NCBI GenBank assembly: GCA_003049465.1
Contig: PYSS01000010.1
Span: forward strand, 248,001 to 312,000
Length of the DNA stretch: 64,000 bases
Reading direction: 5' to 3'
From: Magnaporthiopsis rhizophila
Lineage: Eukaryota; Ascomycota; Sordariomycetes; Magnaporthales; Magnaporthaceae
Shown here one piece after another: positions 1 to 10,993 of this stretch. Both the position numbers and the translations under genes were made by a program. The notes under the pieces are model-generated. The model did not search any database. It saw nothing but the letters and a program-made list of their open reading frames with translations, and had not been told where the DNA came from. Each line of letters opens with the position of its first letter. Positions within the stretch are counted from its first letter, which is position 1.

Positions 1-852
1 CCCGGAGGAGGGCCTCATAGCGCTGGTCTCCATATGGTGCGCTTTTTTCCTCGCGCGACTTCTGGTCGCTTGGCGCCGAGCCGGTCGAGCTGGCGGGGCT
101 GGATCGTTTGCTCTTCCGCGCAAGGATGTTCTTCATGGCCGGCGGGAACGCTTTCCATGCGGCTTCTGGCCCCTTTGGCCAATATCCTTCCCTAACCCAG
201 AACGCAATAGGATCAACCCGCGTAGTGCCGTCGGGCACGGGCTCCGCATGGGGTGTTTGGCAGTCACCAGCAGTTCCCGCCAGGGATGCAATGGAGGTGC
301 GCTGTCGCTTCTCGCAGGTTTCTTGACGGTGCGGACTGCTATCTTGTTCGGTATTTGCTGGCCGCGACAGGAGCTGCTTCCAGTTAACCATTTTTGAAAT
401 AAAGGGAGGAACGGGAGGGCCCGAATGCTTGCCACTTTTGTATCTGTATGCGGGTGCTGTTGGAGGGATGAAAGACGGGCACGGGGTCAAGGTCTCGTCA
501 CGTTAGGACCATATTTATCTTGGGGTTGGATGAGCTCGCGATTGAGTCTTTTCTCCACACCACCACATACAACACGCATTAGGTGGTGCAAAGTCAGGCC
601 TGCGGCTGATCGTGGCACAGCATGTTTGCAGTGATCTGCAGCGCTAGTCGGTCTGACGGCCACACTTCACAGCGTTCGGCCTGTCTGTCTTGCTACTACA
701 CTCTGAGTTCAACATCACGCCTAGAGGTAGCAACGAATGCCGAAAAAAAAAAAAAAAAAAAAAAAAACTTTGTGACAAGCAGATCATAACATTCATTTCG
801 GCAGCAAAGGTGCCATCTATCTTCAGTTATTTTCCCATCCACCAAAACCACC
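1..852. other. Left-edge spacer, no gene recognised
   Basis: I see no supportable gene here. Open frames are short and begin at non-ATG codons. The stretch holds a 25-nt poly(A) run at 743-767, which is poly(T) in the 3' flank of the carboxylesterase that ends at 853 on the minus strand. Confidence 0.6.
743..767. repeat. Poly(A) homopolymer, 25 nt
   Basis: An uninterrupted run of A lies about 85 bp beyond the stop codon of the minus-strand carboxylesterase. It is one of six runs of 24 nt or more in this window, counting both long runs near 44 kb. Confidence 0.9.
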
Positions 853-2559
853 CTACACACGCCGGAACTTGGCACTCTTCTTGACCAGCGACGTGTCGTT
901 GCTGGCGCCGGCCAGCTTCTCGGCGAGCTTGGCGTCCAGGTCGGTAACGGTGCCGGCCGGGGGCGGCTTGACCAGGTTGAGGAACATGGGCTGGACGACG
1001 TCGCAGCGCAGGTTCTGGTTGTCGCTCATGCGCTCCATGTGGGTGTTGCCCGTCTGGATGAAGAGGCGCTCGCGAGCGGCCGTGTAAGGGGTCCACTCGG
1101 CCGACCCTTGCTCGCGGTCCCTGTTGGGGTCGAGGTGGCGGATGAAAGAAAACCAGTAGCCGCGCACGAGCGAGATGGCGGGCTTGTTGGTGGTGACGTA
1201 CGGCTTGGGCGCGTTGTTGTCGCGGCTCTGGCCCCAGAAGGCGTGCGTGTTGACCGTGTGCCAGGCGCCGAAGCCGGCGGCCTCGTCGGCCGGGTCGAGC
1301 ACGTCGTACTTGTAGTTCCACGTCGGCGACCCGTCGCGCGCCAGGTAGTCCTGCAGGTTGCGCGTCTGGCAGTGGTTGCCGATGTCGCCCATGGCGTTGG
1401 CCAGCTGCCGCCACTTGGCGCCCGACTTGGGGAACACGGGCTGGTCGGCGTCCAGGTACATCTTCTGCAGCACCGCCAGGGACGAGTTGGACAGGGTCGG
1501 GTCCTGCTGCAAAAAGAACTTTTTGGCCTCGTCGACCGACGCCGTCGACTGCGGCACGTTCTTGGTGCCCTCGTCGGCGCACGTGCCCCAGATGGTGGGC
1601 ACCTTGCGGTACTTGCCCTGCCGGAACATCTCGGGCAGGCTGTCGGAGAAGAGGTCGTCCTTGTTGATACTGGGGTTGAACCAGCACTTGGCCGAGCGGA
1701 GGGCGGCCTGGTCGAGGGCGCGCAGGCAGGCGATCTTGTCGGCGCTGTCGGCGCAGCCCTTCTCCTCGACCAGGCACCGGAACTGCTCCTCGCCCTTGTC
1801 CATGGTGCGCAGCGTAGCCCAGGGCCCGGACTCGACGATGCCGCCCTTGAACAGCTTCTCGACGCCCGGGTACTTGGCCGCCATGAGCAGGCCGACGGAG
1901 GAGCCCCCCGCGCTGACGCCGTCGATGACGACCTGGTCCGGGTTGCCGCCGAACTTGGCAATGTTGGCCTGCACCCACTCGAGCGCCTTGAGCTGGTCCT
2001 TCATGCCGGCGTTGAGCGTGCCGCCGGCCGCCTTGAGCTCGTCAGTCTGCAGGAACCCGTACATGCCGACGCGGTAGTTGAACTGCACGAGCGCCACCTG
2101 CCCGTCGTGCACGAGCTCGCGCCCGTTCCAGTTGGGGCTCGAGTTGGACCCGAAGCCGCCGCCCTGCAGCAGCACCACGACGGGCAGCTTGGAGTCGGGC
2201 TTGGCCGCTGTCGGCGCCGTGACGGCGAGGTACAGGCAGTCCTCGTCGGCCGTGAAGCGCGTGTGGTTGCCCGTGACGGTCCAGTCGTTGGGCGACTGCG
2301 GCGGGCAGATGGGACCGTGCCGCGTGGCGTCGACTGTGCCTTTCTGGACCGGGTCGGCCGGCGCGGCGAACCGGAGCTTGCCCACGGGCGGCGCCGCGAA
2401 CTGGATGCCCTTCCACATGGACACGCCCAGGTCCGGATCCGTGACGGCCCCCTGGAACTTTGCGTAGCCGAGGTCCACGAGCGTGTCGACAGCCGCCACG
2501 CCCGAGGCCATAAGGCTCGCGGCGGCCAGGACCAGGGACAGGCTTGATGGAACTCGCAT
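853..2559 (-). CDS. Secreted type-B carboxylesterase (cholinesterase/lipase family)
   Basis: A 568-aa single-exon serine hydrolase predicted to cleave carboxylic esters outside the cell. The N-terminus (about residues 1-23) is a classical signal peptide ending near GVAA. The family signature EDCLYL is at 106-111, the oxyanion-hole glycines QGGGFG at 132-137, and the nucleophile elbow DGVSAGG puts the catalytic Ser at 216. The likely acid is E330 in ADEGT and the likely base H434 in GAWHT. The elbow is GVSAG instead of the usual GESAG, so the residue before Ser differs from most relatives. Length is normal for the family. Substrate cannot be told from sequence. It lies at the edge of the aromatic-degradation block and could supply aromatic acids from esters, but that is inference. 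The ATG at 2559 is the only start giving the signal peptide. Confidence 0.9.
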   Translation of the reverse strand: MRVPSSLSLVLAAASLMASGVAAVDTLVDLGYAKFQGAVTDPDLGVSMWKGIQFAAPPVGKLRFAAPADPVQKGTVDATRHGPICPPQSPNDWTVTGNHTRFTADEDCLYLAVTAPTAAKPDSKLPVVVLLQGGGFGSNSSPNWNGRELVHDGQVALVQFNYRVGMYGFLQTDELKAAGGTLNAGMKDQLKALEWVQANIAKFGGNPDQVVIDGVSAGGSSVGLLMAAKYPGVEKLFKGGIVESGPWATLRTMDKGEEQFRCLVEEKGCADSADKIACLRALDQAALRSAKCWFNPSINKDDLFSDSLPEMFRQGKYRKVPTIWGTCADEGTKNVPQSTASVDEAKKFFLQQDPTLSNSSLAVLQKMYLDADQPVFPKSGAKWRQLANAMGDIGNHCQTRNLQDYLARDGSPTWNYKYDVLDPADEAAGFGAWHTVNTHAFWGQSRDNNAPKPYVTTNKPAISLVRGYWFSFIRHLDPNRDREQGSAEWTPYTAARERLFIQTGNTHMERMSDNQNLRCDVVQPMFLNLVKPPPAGTVTDLDAKLAEKLAGASNDTSLVKKSAKFRRV

Positions 2560-3355
2560 GGCTGAAGACTATGTGTGTATCTGGAAGAAAAAGAAGGGAA
2601 AAAACGAGTGATAAATGTATCTGTCTGTCTGCCCAGGGATGTAAAAGAAAGGAACGGCCCCAAAGGAAGCCTCACCAAAAAGCTAGCGACTTCACTGCGT
2701 CAAAAGCGAAATCGAAAGGCGGTGGTGCGAAAGGGGAAGAAGACTCCGAGACCATCCAGTCTGGGCGTTTTTATGTCTCCTGATCTAGAAGAGCGGTAAC
2801 GAGCCCGTCGGAGCCCGGGGACCGCGGTCGGTTCATCCCGCCCGCCCCTGAAGGACCCTGCAAAAAGGGGCTCGATGCCGCCGGCTGAATCGCGCCGGTC
2901 GAGTCGGTGTCCGTCCCGCATGGTTTTCGAATTCTATTTGGTTTTTAAGTTTAATTTATATATGGATGAAACGTTGGTCTACTACCCCACGATTCTCCTA
3001 GGATACGGTCTGTTATGTCATTTGCCAAGCATCGCGGTCAAAGCCGCGCTTTGCGCACACAAGGCGTTGCTTGCGCTGCCTCGGTCAGCCACATCTGTGG
3101 GGAACCCATGTCGGATCTTTACCCTAGTATAGATGAAAGTTAACGCCCCTTGCAGATCCAACTGCCGAAACCGAATTCCCCCAGTCTGCTCGTGGTATCG
3201 ACCCATCCCGGACATGTACCGCGGGTCGATCATCAACCTAGTTTCTTTTTTCCCTCTTTTCTTTTTCCAATTTCGGAACCGACGCGTCAGGTACTCCGTG
3301 GAGATGCACCAACCCCGCGGGGGCCCACACCCAAAGACGACAACACGACTTCCCC
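2560..3355. other. Upstream region of the carboxylesterase gene
   Basis: About 800 bp between the carboxylesterase start and the stop of the next minus-strand gene. It should hold the esterase promoter. A TATA-like AT-rich stretch (AATTTATATATGG) is near 2951-2963 but is about 400 bp from the start codon. No gene is seen. Confidence 0.5.
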
Positions 3356-3889
3356 TCAGCAATAGTCCAGCGTGACGGTGACGGCGTCGATCTTGTGCAG
3401 CTCCACCAGCATGGTCGCGTACCTCGTGTGGGCGTTGGCGAGGAACAGATTCCGGACTTCGTTTGTGATGTCCTCGACCACCTGCTGCGGACGAGCGACC
3501 CTCTCATCGCGCTCGATCACGTCCATGATGGCGTCGGCGTAGTACCGCGCCACGACGTCGGCCACGTCGCCCGTGACGGCGTGCGGGAGCCTCCTGCTCC
3601 TGGGGTCGGCCGGCCTCCGGGGCGGGCGCGTGCCGCCGCCCTCGGTGACGTGCAGCGCGGGGTCCTCGCTGCACATGTTGTTGACGCACCGGTTGGTGGC
3701 GCGCATCATGAGGTCCGTCAGGCCGTCCAGGCGCCGGATCTTTTCGGACCCCATGACGTCGTACAGCAGCCCGTCGATCAGCTCGAACTGGTTGTACACG
3801 GCATCGTAGAGGTGGATGCGGACGATGGTGGCGAGGAGGCAGTTTACCGTGGAAACGACCCTCTGGTGAGCTTCCATTGCGGACTCCAT
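3356..3889 (-). CDS. Hypothetical protein, 177 aa
   Basis: I do not recognise this protein. The first ATG, at 3889, gives MESAMEAHQR and 177 residues; the open frame extends four codons upstream to a GTG. The protein is soluble and mostly helical in character, with no signal peptide or membrane segment. Residues about 90-107 are Arg/Pro-rich and low in complexity (GGGTRPPRRP), separating two blocks with regular hydrophobic spacing. Codon use is as GC-rich as the neighbours, which supports real coding. It is divergent from the acyl-CoA dehydrogenase gene, sharing a 683-bp intergenic region. It might belong to the neighbouring enzyme block, but nothing in it suggests catalysis. Confidence 0.55.
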   Translation of the reverse strand: MESAMEAHQRVVSTVNCLLATIVRIHLYDAVYNQFELIDGLLYDVMGSEKIRRLDGLTDLMMRATNRCVNNMCSEDPALHVTEGGGTRPPRRPADPRSRRLPHAVTGDVADVVARYYADAIMDVIERDERVARPQQVVEDITNEVRNLFLANAHTRYATMLVELHKIDAVTVTLDYC

Positions 3890-4572
3890 CTTTGCTGACA
3901 CTTTAGCCGTCGTCTATCGAGGTGGCACTGCCTGTGCGTGTAACGCGGGGATCTACGGGGCTGCGGTTTGCTTCTTCCTGTACCTATGGGGGCGATTCTT
4001 TGTGAAACCTCCAAATTTATATACCTAAATAGGTACCTATCGAGCTACACTGCTGGAGAACTACGAGTGTATCACAGCTGTATTTTTGCGAGTGAGCAAG
4101 TTCTACGATCGCAGCAAGGACACGACGGTCATCACGCTCAAAACGATGAGATTATGGACTGAAAGGTAGCCCCTAGCTGAAGTTAGAACTGATTTGTTGC
4201 GACAGCCCGGTCTTGCTCACCTGCCATCACTTGGCTTGCCGGGTCACACAGATTTGGGCTGATGGTGTTAGTTCAGCCTTGGCGCAGTTGATGGGTGACA
4301 TGGCAGGCTGACATGCATCACCGCCAATACGGGTACTTCCTGTTCGGGAAGCGACCCTAATCAGCTGTTTGGAAACCACACAGCTCTGCACTCAATAATC
4401 AGTAAGCATGCAGAAGCGGGGAGTTGTAGTGCGGGTGGGCAATAAGGGCCGGTCACAGCTCTTAAATATCGAGATGTCTGGACACCAGCGCATGGAGACG
4501 GCTCCGCATGAGGCCTCGAGACATCGCTAACCAACACCTCGGAAAGTCAAAGTTAGCACACCAGAGTCCGCC
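3890..4572. promoter_or_regulatory. Divergent promoter: hypothetical gene / acyl-CoA dehydrogenase
   Basis: A 683-bp region between two genes reading outward. It is less GC-rich than the flanking genes and contains TTTATATACC near 4015 and CTTAAATATCG near 4460. No defined operator was recognised. Confidence 0.5.
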
Positions 4573-5989
4573 ATGCCGGTCGACTTCAACCTTAGCCCGG
4601 CTGAACAGGGAACCCGGGCCGCCGCCGCCGCCTTTGCCCAAACGGTACTCAAGCAGTCACGGGCGGCGTACGAAGCGCACACAGGGCATGCCGAGCGCTT
4701 CCAGGCGACCCGGCCCGCGTACGAGTCGGCGACGACTAGCGGGCTGATCAAGGGCATGGTGGCAGCGGCGCTCGGCGGGAGCGCCGGCTCGCTCGTCGAG
4801 AGCGCCATCATGGTGGAAGAGTGCTATGCCGTCGAGCCGTCGGCGGCGCTGACCATATTCGCGACGGGGTTGGGCCTCAGCCCGCTCAACGCGATTCTCT
4901 CCGCCGAAGGGGCCGGAGAGGAAGGCAGGGAGTTCCTCGAGCCGTTCCTCTCGGGCCAGGGCGCGCCGCTCGCGTCGCTCGCCTTTAGCGAGCCAGGCGG
5001 TGTGGCCAACTGGCTGGAAAAGGGCGGCCGGGGCCTCAACACGACGGCGAGCCGGCAGCCGGACGGATCGTGGCTGCTGAACGGGGAGAAGATGTGGGCG
5101 ACAAACTGCGCGGGCTGGGACTTTAAAGGGGCCGACCTCGCCTGCGTGGTGTGCCGCGACGTCACCGCCGAGGGAACGGCGGACGAGAGCGTCGACGCGG
5201 ATCCTCGCGGCAGCATAATGCTGCTGCTGGTGACGCGGGCAGACCTGGACCGCAGCGGGCCCGGCGCCTTCACCGTGCTGCGCCACGTCGAGACGGCGGG
5301 GCACACGTCGTGGTCGGGCCCGCACGTGCGCTACACCAACGTCCACGTGCCGGCCAAGAACCTGCTCTGCCCCGCGTCCCCCTCCGGGCGGGCCGCCGAC
5401 GCGGTGCTGGGCGCCTTTGACGGGACCGCCGTGCTTGTAGGCGCCCAGAGCGTGGGCCTGATGCGGGCGGCGTTCGACGCGGCGTTGGCGTTTGCGCGGG
5501 GCTTCGGCAACGGCGGCGGGGCGGTGCCGCTGCTGGCGCGGCAGGCTGCCGCGGACCTGCTTGCGGGCGTCAAGATGCAGGTTGAGGCGTGCCGCGCGCT
5601 GACGTGGAAGGCGGCGCACGCGCTCGAGCGCGGGCCGGGAAGCTACGCGGCGCGACGGGAGCTGGCGCTCGCGGCAAAGGTGTACTGCAGCGACGCGGCG
5701 GTCAAGGCGGTGGTGGACGCCATGAGCGCGGTCGGGGTGTGAGTATACTATCTTGACGACGTTTTGGTCTGCCTCTGGGCACTGGTAGCCGTGCTATGCT
5801 GACTTTCAGTCGCGATCCCGCAGGTCCTCGTACGACAAGAGCCAGCCATTTGCTAGCATCCTGATGGACGCCATGGCATTGCCGCTTTTCGACGGCGGCA
5901 ATGTGGGGATGCGCAGGCGGCACATGCAGCAGCTCATGATGGATCCAGAGTACGACCCGTGGGCGGCGACGTACGGACCCTCCAAGTGA
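4573..5989 (+). CDS. Acyl-CoA dehydrogenase family protein
   Basis: Two exons, 4573-5738 and 5824-5989, joined across an 85-bp intron that begins GTGAGT and ends CCGCAG, encode 443 aa. Without splicing the frame stops at once after GVG; the second exon restores a family-typical C-terminus (SYDKSQPF ... GGNVGMRRRHM). An alternative acceptor at 5809 leads to a stop, so 5823 is preferred. Helical N-domain, then the beta-domain with LAFSEPGG and LNGEKMWATN, the FAD/acyl-CoA binding region of this family, then the C-terminal helical bundle. It should introduce a double bond into an acyl-CoA, or act as a flavin oxidase of the same fold. There is no signal peptide and no clear targeting sequence. 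With the CoA-transferase at 10994-13084 it suggests that the local pathway passes through a CoA thioester. The true substrate is unknown. Confidence 0.88.
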
Positions 5990-6815
5990 TTTCGGTAGTA
6001 CTGCAGGGCATGGCGGGGGGCTTTTGTCGTTTCATTTGTGTTTGTTTGGGCCTGGGCCAAGCACCAACGGCAGCGCCCCGCTAATTAGAGCCGTAGGCCA
6101 AATCTCACTTCGTGCAGACGGGACTTTCTACTGCCGTGCCGCATCTTCCAAATAATCTTGGCTCGACTCTTTTGTGTTGGCGACGGCATTGCAAAACGCA
6201 GGAACAGGAGGTGCCACACCCCGCCATCAATAAGCAAAAAAGAAACCCCAAGCGAGATGTTTCGGACGAGGCACAAGAAGCAGCAGTTCGCGCGGGCAAA
6301 AAGGCCAGCCAATAGGGCAGGTTTCAGCCCTACCTGCACCGTAGATCAGGACCACGCCAAGCTCATAGAGACCACAGTGCCAAGCCGCCATAAGCGTCTC
6401 ATTCCCCGTGTCCGTGCTGTATCAGGCCGCCCGCCCCTGGTAGCGGCGAGCCAGTCGACGCCACCCGTCAGCCGGTCGTCGATCCCAACACGGTTCGGAT
6501 GCCCGGCTACGCACCGGATCAGAGGCCTCTGCAGCTCTTGTCCGTCCTCGGCGCGCCTCCTCCTGAGGCTTGAGGAATAGGAGTGTGCTGTGCTGTGCTG
6601 TTGGGCTTCACGTTCCCGTACGTAGTATAAGAAGAGGCGTTGGGGACGGCCGCAACAAGACTTTCAGGATGGCGCCCCTTCCTCAGCCCTCTCACCATTA
6701 ATTCATTCGTTTCTTTTCCTTTGCTTTGCTTTGCTTTGCTTTGCGTCGCCGTCAAGGCACCCACACCCCCCAGGGACAGGTCTCCCTCCCCTCCCCGCAG
6801 CGCGGAAACGACATA
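5990..6815. promoter_or_regulatory. Upstream region of the alpha/beta hydrolase
   Basis: An 826-bp spacer between tandem plus-strand genes. The last 100 bp are pyrimidine-rich and hold a TTGCT pentanucleotide repeat at 6721-6744, typical of a fungal core promoter or 5' leader. No other gene is seen. Confidence 0.5.
6721..6744. repeat. TTGCT pentanucleotide repeat
   Basis: Nearly five tandem copies of TTGCT lie 72 bp upstream of the alpha/beta hydrolase ATG, within its pyrimidine-rich leader. Confidence 0.85.
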
Positions 6816-6918
6816 ATGTCTCTCCAAAACATCACCCAGGTCGCGTCGATCGCGGCCGACGGCGTCGATGTCTTCTTCCGCACCGCGGGCAACCCGCAGA
6901 ACCCGACCATGGTGCTGC

Positions 6919-6952
<34 letters not shown>

Positions 6953-7953
6953 CAACCTGATGCCGCTGCTGGCCCTCAACTTCTACGTCGTGGCCCCGGA
7001 CCTGCCCGCCTTTGGCTTCACCAAGATCCCGGCGGGGCGCAACTACAACTTCACCTTTGACGGGCTCGCCAACACCTTTGCCGCCTTCCTCGACGCCATG
7101 CAGATCACCCGCTACGCCGTTTACGTGTTTGACTATGGAGCCCCTGTTGCCATGCGCGTGGCCGCCGCCCGCCCGGACAGTGTGGCCGCCATCATCACCC
7201 AGAACGGCAACGCGTACGAGGAGGGTCTGGACGACGTCGGCTGGGCTGGATTCCGCGCCTACTGTTAGTGTTTTTTTTTTCTCCTTCTTTTTCTTTCCTT
7301 CCTCTCTCACCGCCTTGCAGCCCATACTCACAACCTCCGCAGGGGCCTCCAACTCCACCGCAGACCGCGACGCCCTGCGCCCCCTCCTGACGCTCGAGTC
7401 GACCATATCGCAGTACAGCGTCGGCTTCCCCGCCCCCGAGGCCGTGCAGCGCGAGGCCGCCATCCTGGACCAGGCCCTGCTGGACGCGGGCGACAAGGAG
7501 GTCCAGCTCGACCTCTTCTTCGACTACCGTAACAACGTCGCCATGTACCCGGCCTTCCAGCAGTACTTTCGCGACTCGGCCGTCCCCATCCTGGCCGTCT
7601 GGGGCGACAAGGACCCCTTCTTTACCGTCCCGGGGGCCCAGGCATATGGCCGCGACGCGCGAGTCTTCGAGCTCAACCTGCTGGACGCGGGCCATTTCGC
7701 CCTCGAGACCAACGAGATCCGCATGGCCGAGCTCATTAACGGCTTCGTGACCAAGAATAACATCTTTGGCACCCGCGGTGGAGGAGGAGGAGCCGTCCCT
7801 GCCGCCCCTGCCGCTCCCGCTGCGCCCAGCACCAACAGCACCCGCGGCGCTAGGCGGCCTGCCGCGCCCGCAGCCGCGTATCCTACTCCCGGCACCGTCA
7901 TCCCGGGTGTTGGAACGGTGGAGGGTGTCACGCGGATCAGCCTCCGTGCCTGA
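6816..7953 (+). CDS. Alpha/beta hydrolase, haloalkane dehalogenase/epoxide hydrolase-like
   Basis: Two exons, 6816-7263 and 7343-7953 (intron 79 bp, GTTAGT to CCGCAG), give 352 aa. The junction rebuilds FRAYWASNSTADRD. The oxyanion motif HGFPTSS is at 36-42. The nucleophile position reads VFDYGAP, so the nucleophile is Asp106, as in haloalkane dehalogenases and epoxide hydrolases, not Ser. The acid is probably D240 (WGDKDPF) and the base H267 (DAGHFALE). After the fold ends near residue 291 there is an unusual 60-residue Gly/Ala/Pro-rich tail with no predicted structure. No signal peptide. It is convergent with the ring-cleaving dioxygenase. Members of this fungal subfamily are often just called alpha/beta hydrolase. 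Possible roles are hydrolysis of an epoxide, a halide or a lactone in the same pathway; the sequence does not decide. Confidence 0.88.
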
Positions 7954-8562
7954 ATGCCATTTGGGAGGTAATGGGGGAGGGACGAAGCCGTGTAGCTTTA
8001 GATAGAGCGCATAGGAAAGCCGGGGTTTGAGGGTGGTGCGGACCAGATGGCAGCCCACTGGTGGACGTATCCAACTGAAAAAACCAGATGCCTAATTCAA
8101 GCGGTCGTGACTGGCCAGCCATCCTTTAACGAAATTTTGTCTTATTGTGTCGGCATGCCAAAGCGGTCAGTGTATCCTACCATGTCTCACGGGGTTTCTT
8201 TTTCCTCAACGCCAGTGGCGCCGCCCCAACCGTGACAACCCTACCGGGAGATAAAAATTAGCGGATGCTCCGGCAAATACCTGGCGTAATGCTTAAAAAC
8301 AATCCTGCATTTTGGAGTTCTCAATGGTGAGCATGCTTCTATAAGGCGCTAGAGACTGTACGGAGATTCGATCGCTAAACCAAGGGCAATTATCGGATTG
8401 CGTCCTCCATTTCCAACGAACTAGCACGGATCGTGGCCGCACTTCCCATAACAACATTATCCAAATTCGTTACGGCTGGGCTCTCAAATATCCTCACTCA
8501 TCCTTCAAACATGCCGCTCAACGCCAAGTGATCCAGGTTAACGTGGCATGGCAGCTGGGCGC
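7954..8562. other. Convergent 3' spacer
   Basis: 609 bp between two converging genes, presumably 3' UTRs and terminators. No coding sequence is supportable. Confidence 0.5.
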
Positions 8563-9876
8563 TCACGCGGATGGCTCCAACCTGATGTCGTACTGGAGCT
8601 CGAGCTTGGCCTGATTATCGCCGTCTCTTGGTTTGAAGTCGACGGCCAGGTCATCCTTGACGGCGAAAACAGAGTCGTCGTTCAGGTATTTCGACTCCTT
8701 GTCGAAAATCTGCGTCGTGATGGGATTGAAATTCTCGGCCCGCACCTGCGTCACAGCGAAGGGATGACCGTGTTAGCCACCGAAACCTTCGTTTTTAAGA
8801 ACAACCTGTGGTACATCAGGGACCGCTATAATCAGACTCACCATGAGATGGATGTGGGCAGGACGCCATGGGTGCCGGTCGAGCATCTTGAGCAACTCGC
8901 CAGCAGGTCCGTCAGCGGGGACCTAGTGCCATGGAATGTTAGCGTTGGAGCTCTGAGAGAAAGTAGTTGTAGGATGCGAGCCGAAAGCCGCCGAGTCGAC
9001 AGCATACCGGATAAGGAGTCGGCCTGATGCAGTAAAGCGAGTAGCGGCCTTGCCCGTCCGTGGTAAAGACTCCACGGAGGTTGTGCTCCCTTTGCTTCGG
9101 GTCTTGCTGCTCATACATTCCTGTTGGCCGGTTGTCCGCAAGGGCTATCATCAGCAAAAAATAACCCTCGATTTGTCCAGTCTCGAGGCGTGACTAGCAG
9201 GCCGTCCCTGTGCCACAAGAAAACCCACGCACCGTTGGTTGACGCCTGCCAGACATCGACGGTGGCACCGGCAATGGGCTTCCCGGTGCTGGAGCAAGAG
9301 ACCACACCGTGCATGTAGACGACGAAGGCATCCGCCGGAGTGTCGAACGTTATGGTGCTTCCGTTGGGCCGGGCCGGGGTATCGGCTCTCCAAAAGGGGC
9401 CAAGAATGGCCGATGCGGTCGGTCCGGCCCGGCCTGCAGCCGTCGCGACCTGGTAAGTGATGTTGTCAACGAGTCTAGGTCACCTCAGCTGGTTAGTATT
9501 TTCCGGATAGGGCATGTCATCGAAGTAAGACGGAGGGACAGGGAAAAATTAATGGTATTCGAGGCGGAAAAGGGGTATAAGAAAAAACCCACGATTCCAA
9601 GCCAATGACATCGCATAGGAGCTGGCCCTCGTTGCGCTTGCCATCGCTCATGCGCCCGGCGCGGTTGATCAGGTCGACGGCGGCGAGCCACTCGGGGTGC
9701 GTCAAGCGGACCTCGCGGGCAAAGTCGTGGACGTGGCGGATCAGACCGGCCATCACCTCGCGCAGGCGGGGTGACGCGCCCGGCCCGATGGAGGCGATTA
9801 CGCCATCCGTGAACTCTGGGCCCAGCACTCCGGGAACGGCGGCGGGCTTGTCCGCATGCGGTGTGGACGTTGACAT
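8563..9876 (-). CDS. Intradiol ring-cleavage dioxygenase (catechol/hydroxyquinol 1,2-dioxygenase)
   Basis: Five exons on the minus strand: 9876-9593, 9474-9233, 9120-9008, 8922-8842 and 8745-8563 (introns 118, 112, 85 and 96 bp, all GT-AG). Phases match and give exactly 300 aa, the family length. The Fe(III) ligands are all present: Y178 (GMYEQQ), Y212 (TPYPV), H236 and H238 (PAHIHLM). The N-terminal helical dimerisation domain contains the dioxygenase_N hallmark GLESLVD across the first junction. The central part has ILGPFWR and VDVWQAS. It should insert O2 into catechol or hydroxyquinol between the two hydroxyls to give a muconate or maleylacetate precursor. No signal peptide, so it is the intracellular catabolic type. 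The FAD monooxygenase at 15915 is a natural supplier of the diphenol. Catechol versus hydroxyquinol preference is not decided by what I can see. Confidence 0.93.
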
Positions 9877-10993
9877 TCCGGATTTCCTCGGTGGATGACA
9901 CAAAGTTGGCGACTTGGAGCGGGGGCAGATGACGAAGGGAGGAGCAGAGAGAAAAATAAAATAATAAAGTTATCGTTGGAAAGCCACCAAAACCATCGCA
10001 ATAGCTACGGACCTATCTGCTTAGACATGTATGTAAGCAGTACCTTACGGGGCTAAGTCAGGCGGATTCTTCGGGGCTTTGCCGACCAAAGCTCGGGGGT
10101 CCCACACCGCCGTGCCGTTGTCCGCTCCAGCTCCCCGACGCTGGAGGTATGTCTGGCCTGACGTAGGGTTCCTATTCCAACGGCCGTGGAGGAAAGATTG
10201 GGGTGGATCGGGGACTGAGTGAACCTTAGGACCAACAGCGAGCCCGTACAACTCGGGGAGCTACACAGGGGTTTAGACTTTCCGGGGCGGCACGAGCAAG
10301 AAGGAATGGAAGGATAAAAAACTTAAAATGGGCGCACGTCCAATGCCAGCGGCAATTGCTCCATCTGCCATTGGTCGTTGGCGCAGGGCCGAACTGGAGG
10401 GTTGAGTTGCAGCAGCCCTGGAGGTGGAGCGGGCAGCGAACACCAAAGGTTAATTGTCCGTAGGTAGCCGGCGAACACTCCATCACCACCACGGACAAAA
10501 TGAACTTTTTTGGCCCAGGTACAAACCAGTGAATTCAGTGTACCATCGTTAGAAAGCGTGGGAAAAATCTAACGTTTGTGGTGTAACAAGGAACAAGTAG
10601 GAGCGTGGTCCGAACCCAACGCCAATTGAGCTGAGAGTGTCATACGGCCCAGCATTTTGCGGGCTCCTTCGCCGACTTTTGGCCCCATTTGGCAATCGGT
10701 GGGCCTCTCTTGGCAAAAGCCGTGCGATGCTCCTGGCATCGAGATCTGGTCCCCAGAGTCGCCCGTCTTGGCGATGGAGAAGCATTGCTTTTTACATACA
10801 AGGTAGGTATCCATTTGTATACGTAGGTAGGCAGGTGCTTCGCAGTGCGGCAGATCTCCTCCGCACTCTTCTTCTCTTTTGATGTTCCTTGGCATGGACG
10901 GGGGCCGTCTCTCCAGGACGTCCGCCGCCGCCGAGTACCTGAACAAAGTCCGATATCTATGGTGTGTCTAACTACAGGTAGGTGTCTAGTTAT
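9877..10993. other. Spacer upstream of the dioxygenase
   Basis: 1.1 kb between the dioxygenase start and the CoA-transferase stop, both on the minus strand. It should hold the dioxygenase promoter. Small open frames here lack ATG starts or coding character; nothing else is seen. Confidence 0.5.

Noticed and set aside
690..884. A short frame with a run of eight or more Lys
   Set aside because: Created by the poly(A) run at 743-767; starts at a non-ATG codon and has no other coding character.
1039..2547. A 502-codon plus-strand frame opposite the carboxylesterase
   Set aside because: Antisense artefact of codon bias; composition is V/R/G/L-rich with no domain, and the opposite strand has a full catalytic triad.
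4657..5619. A 320-codon minus-strand frame opposite the acyl-CoA dehydrogenase
   Set aside because: Arg/His-rich shadow frame; the plus strand holds the recognisable enzyme.
5739..5809. Alternative first acceptor for the acyl-CoA dehydrogenase intron (AG at 5809)
   Set aside because: It gives a stop after 17 codons, while the acceptor at 5823 yields the conserved C-terminus of the family.
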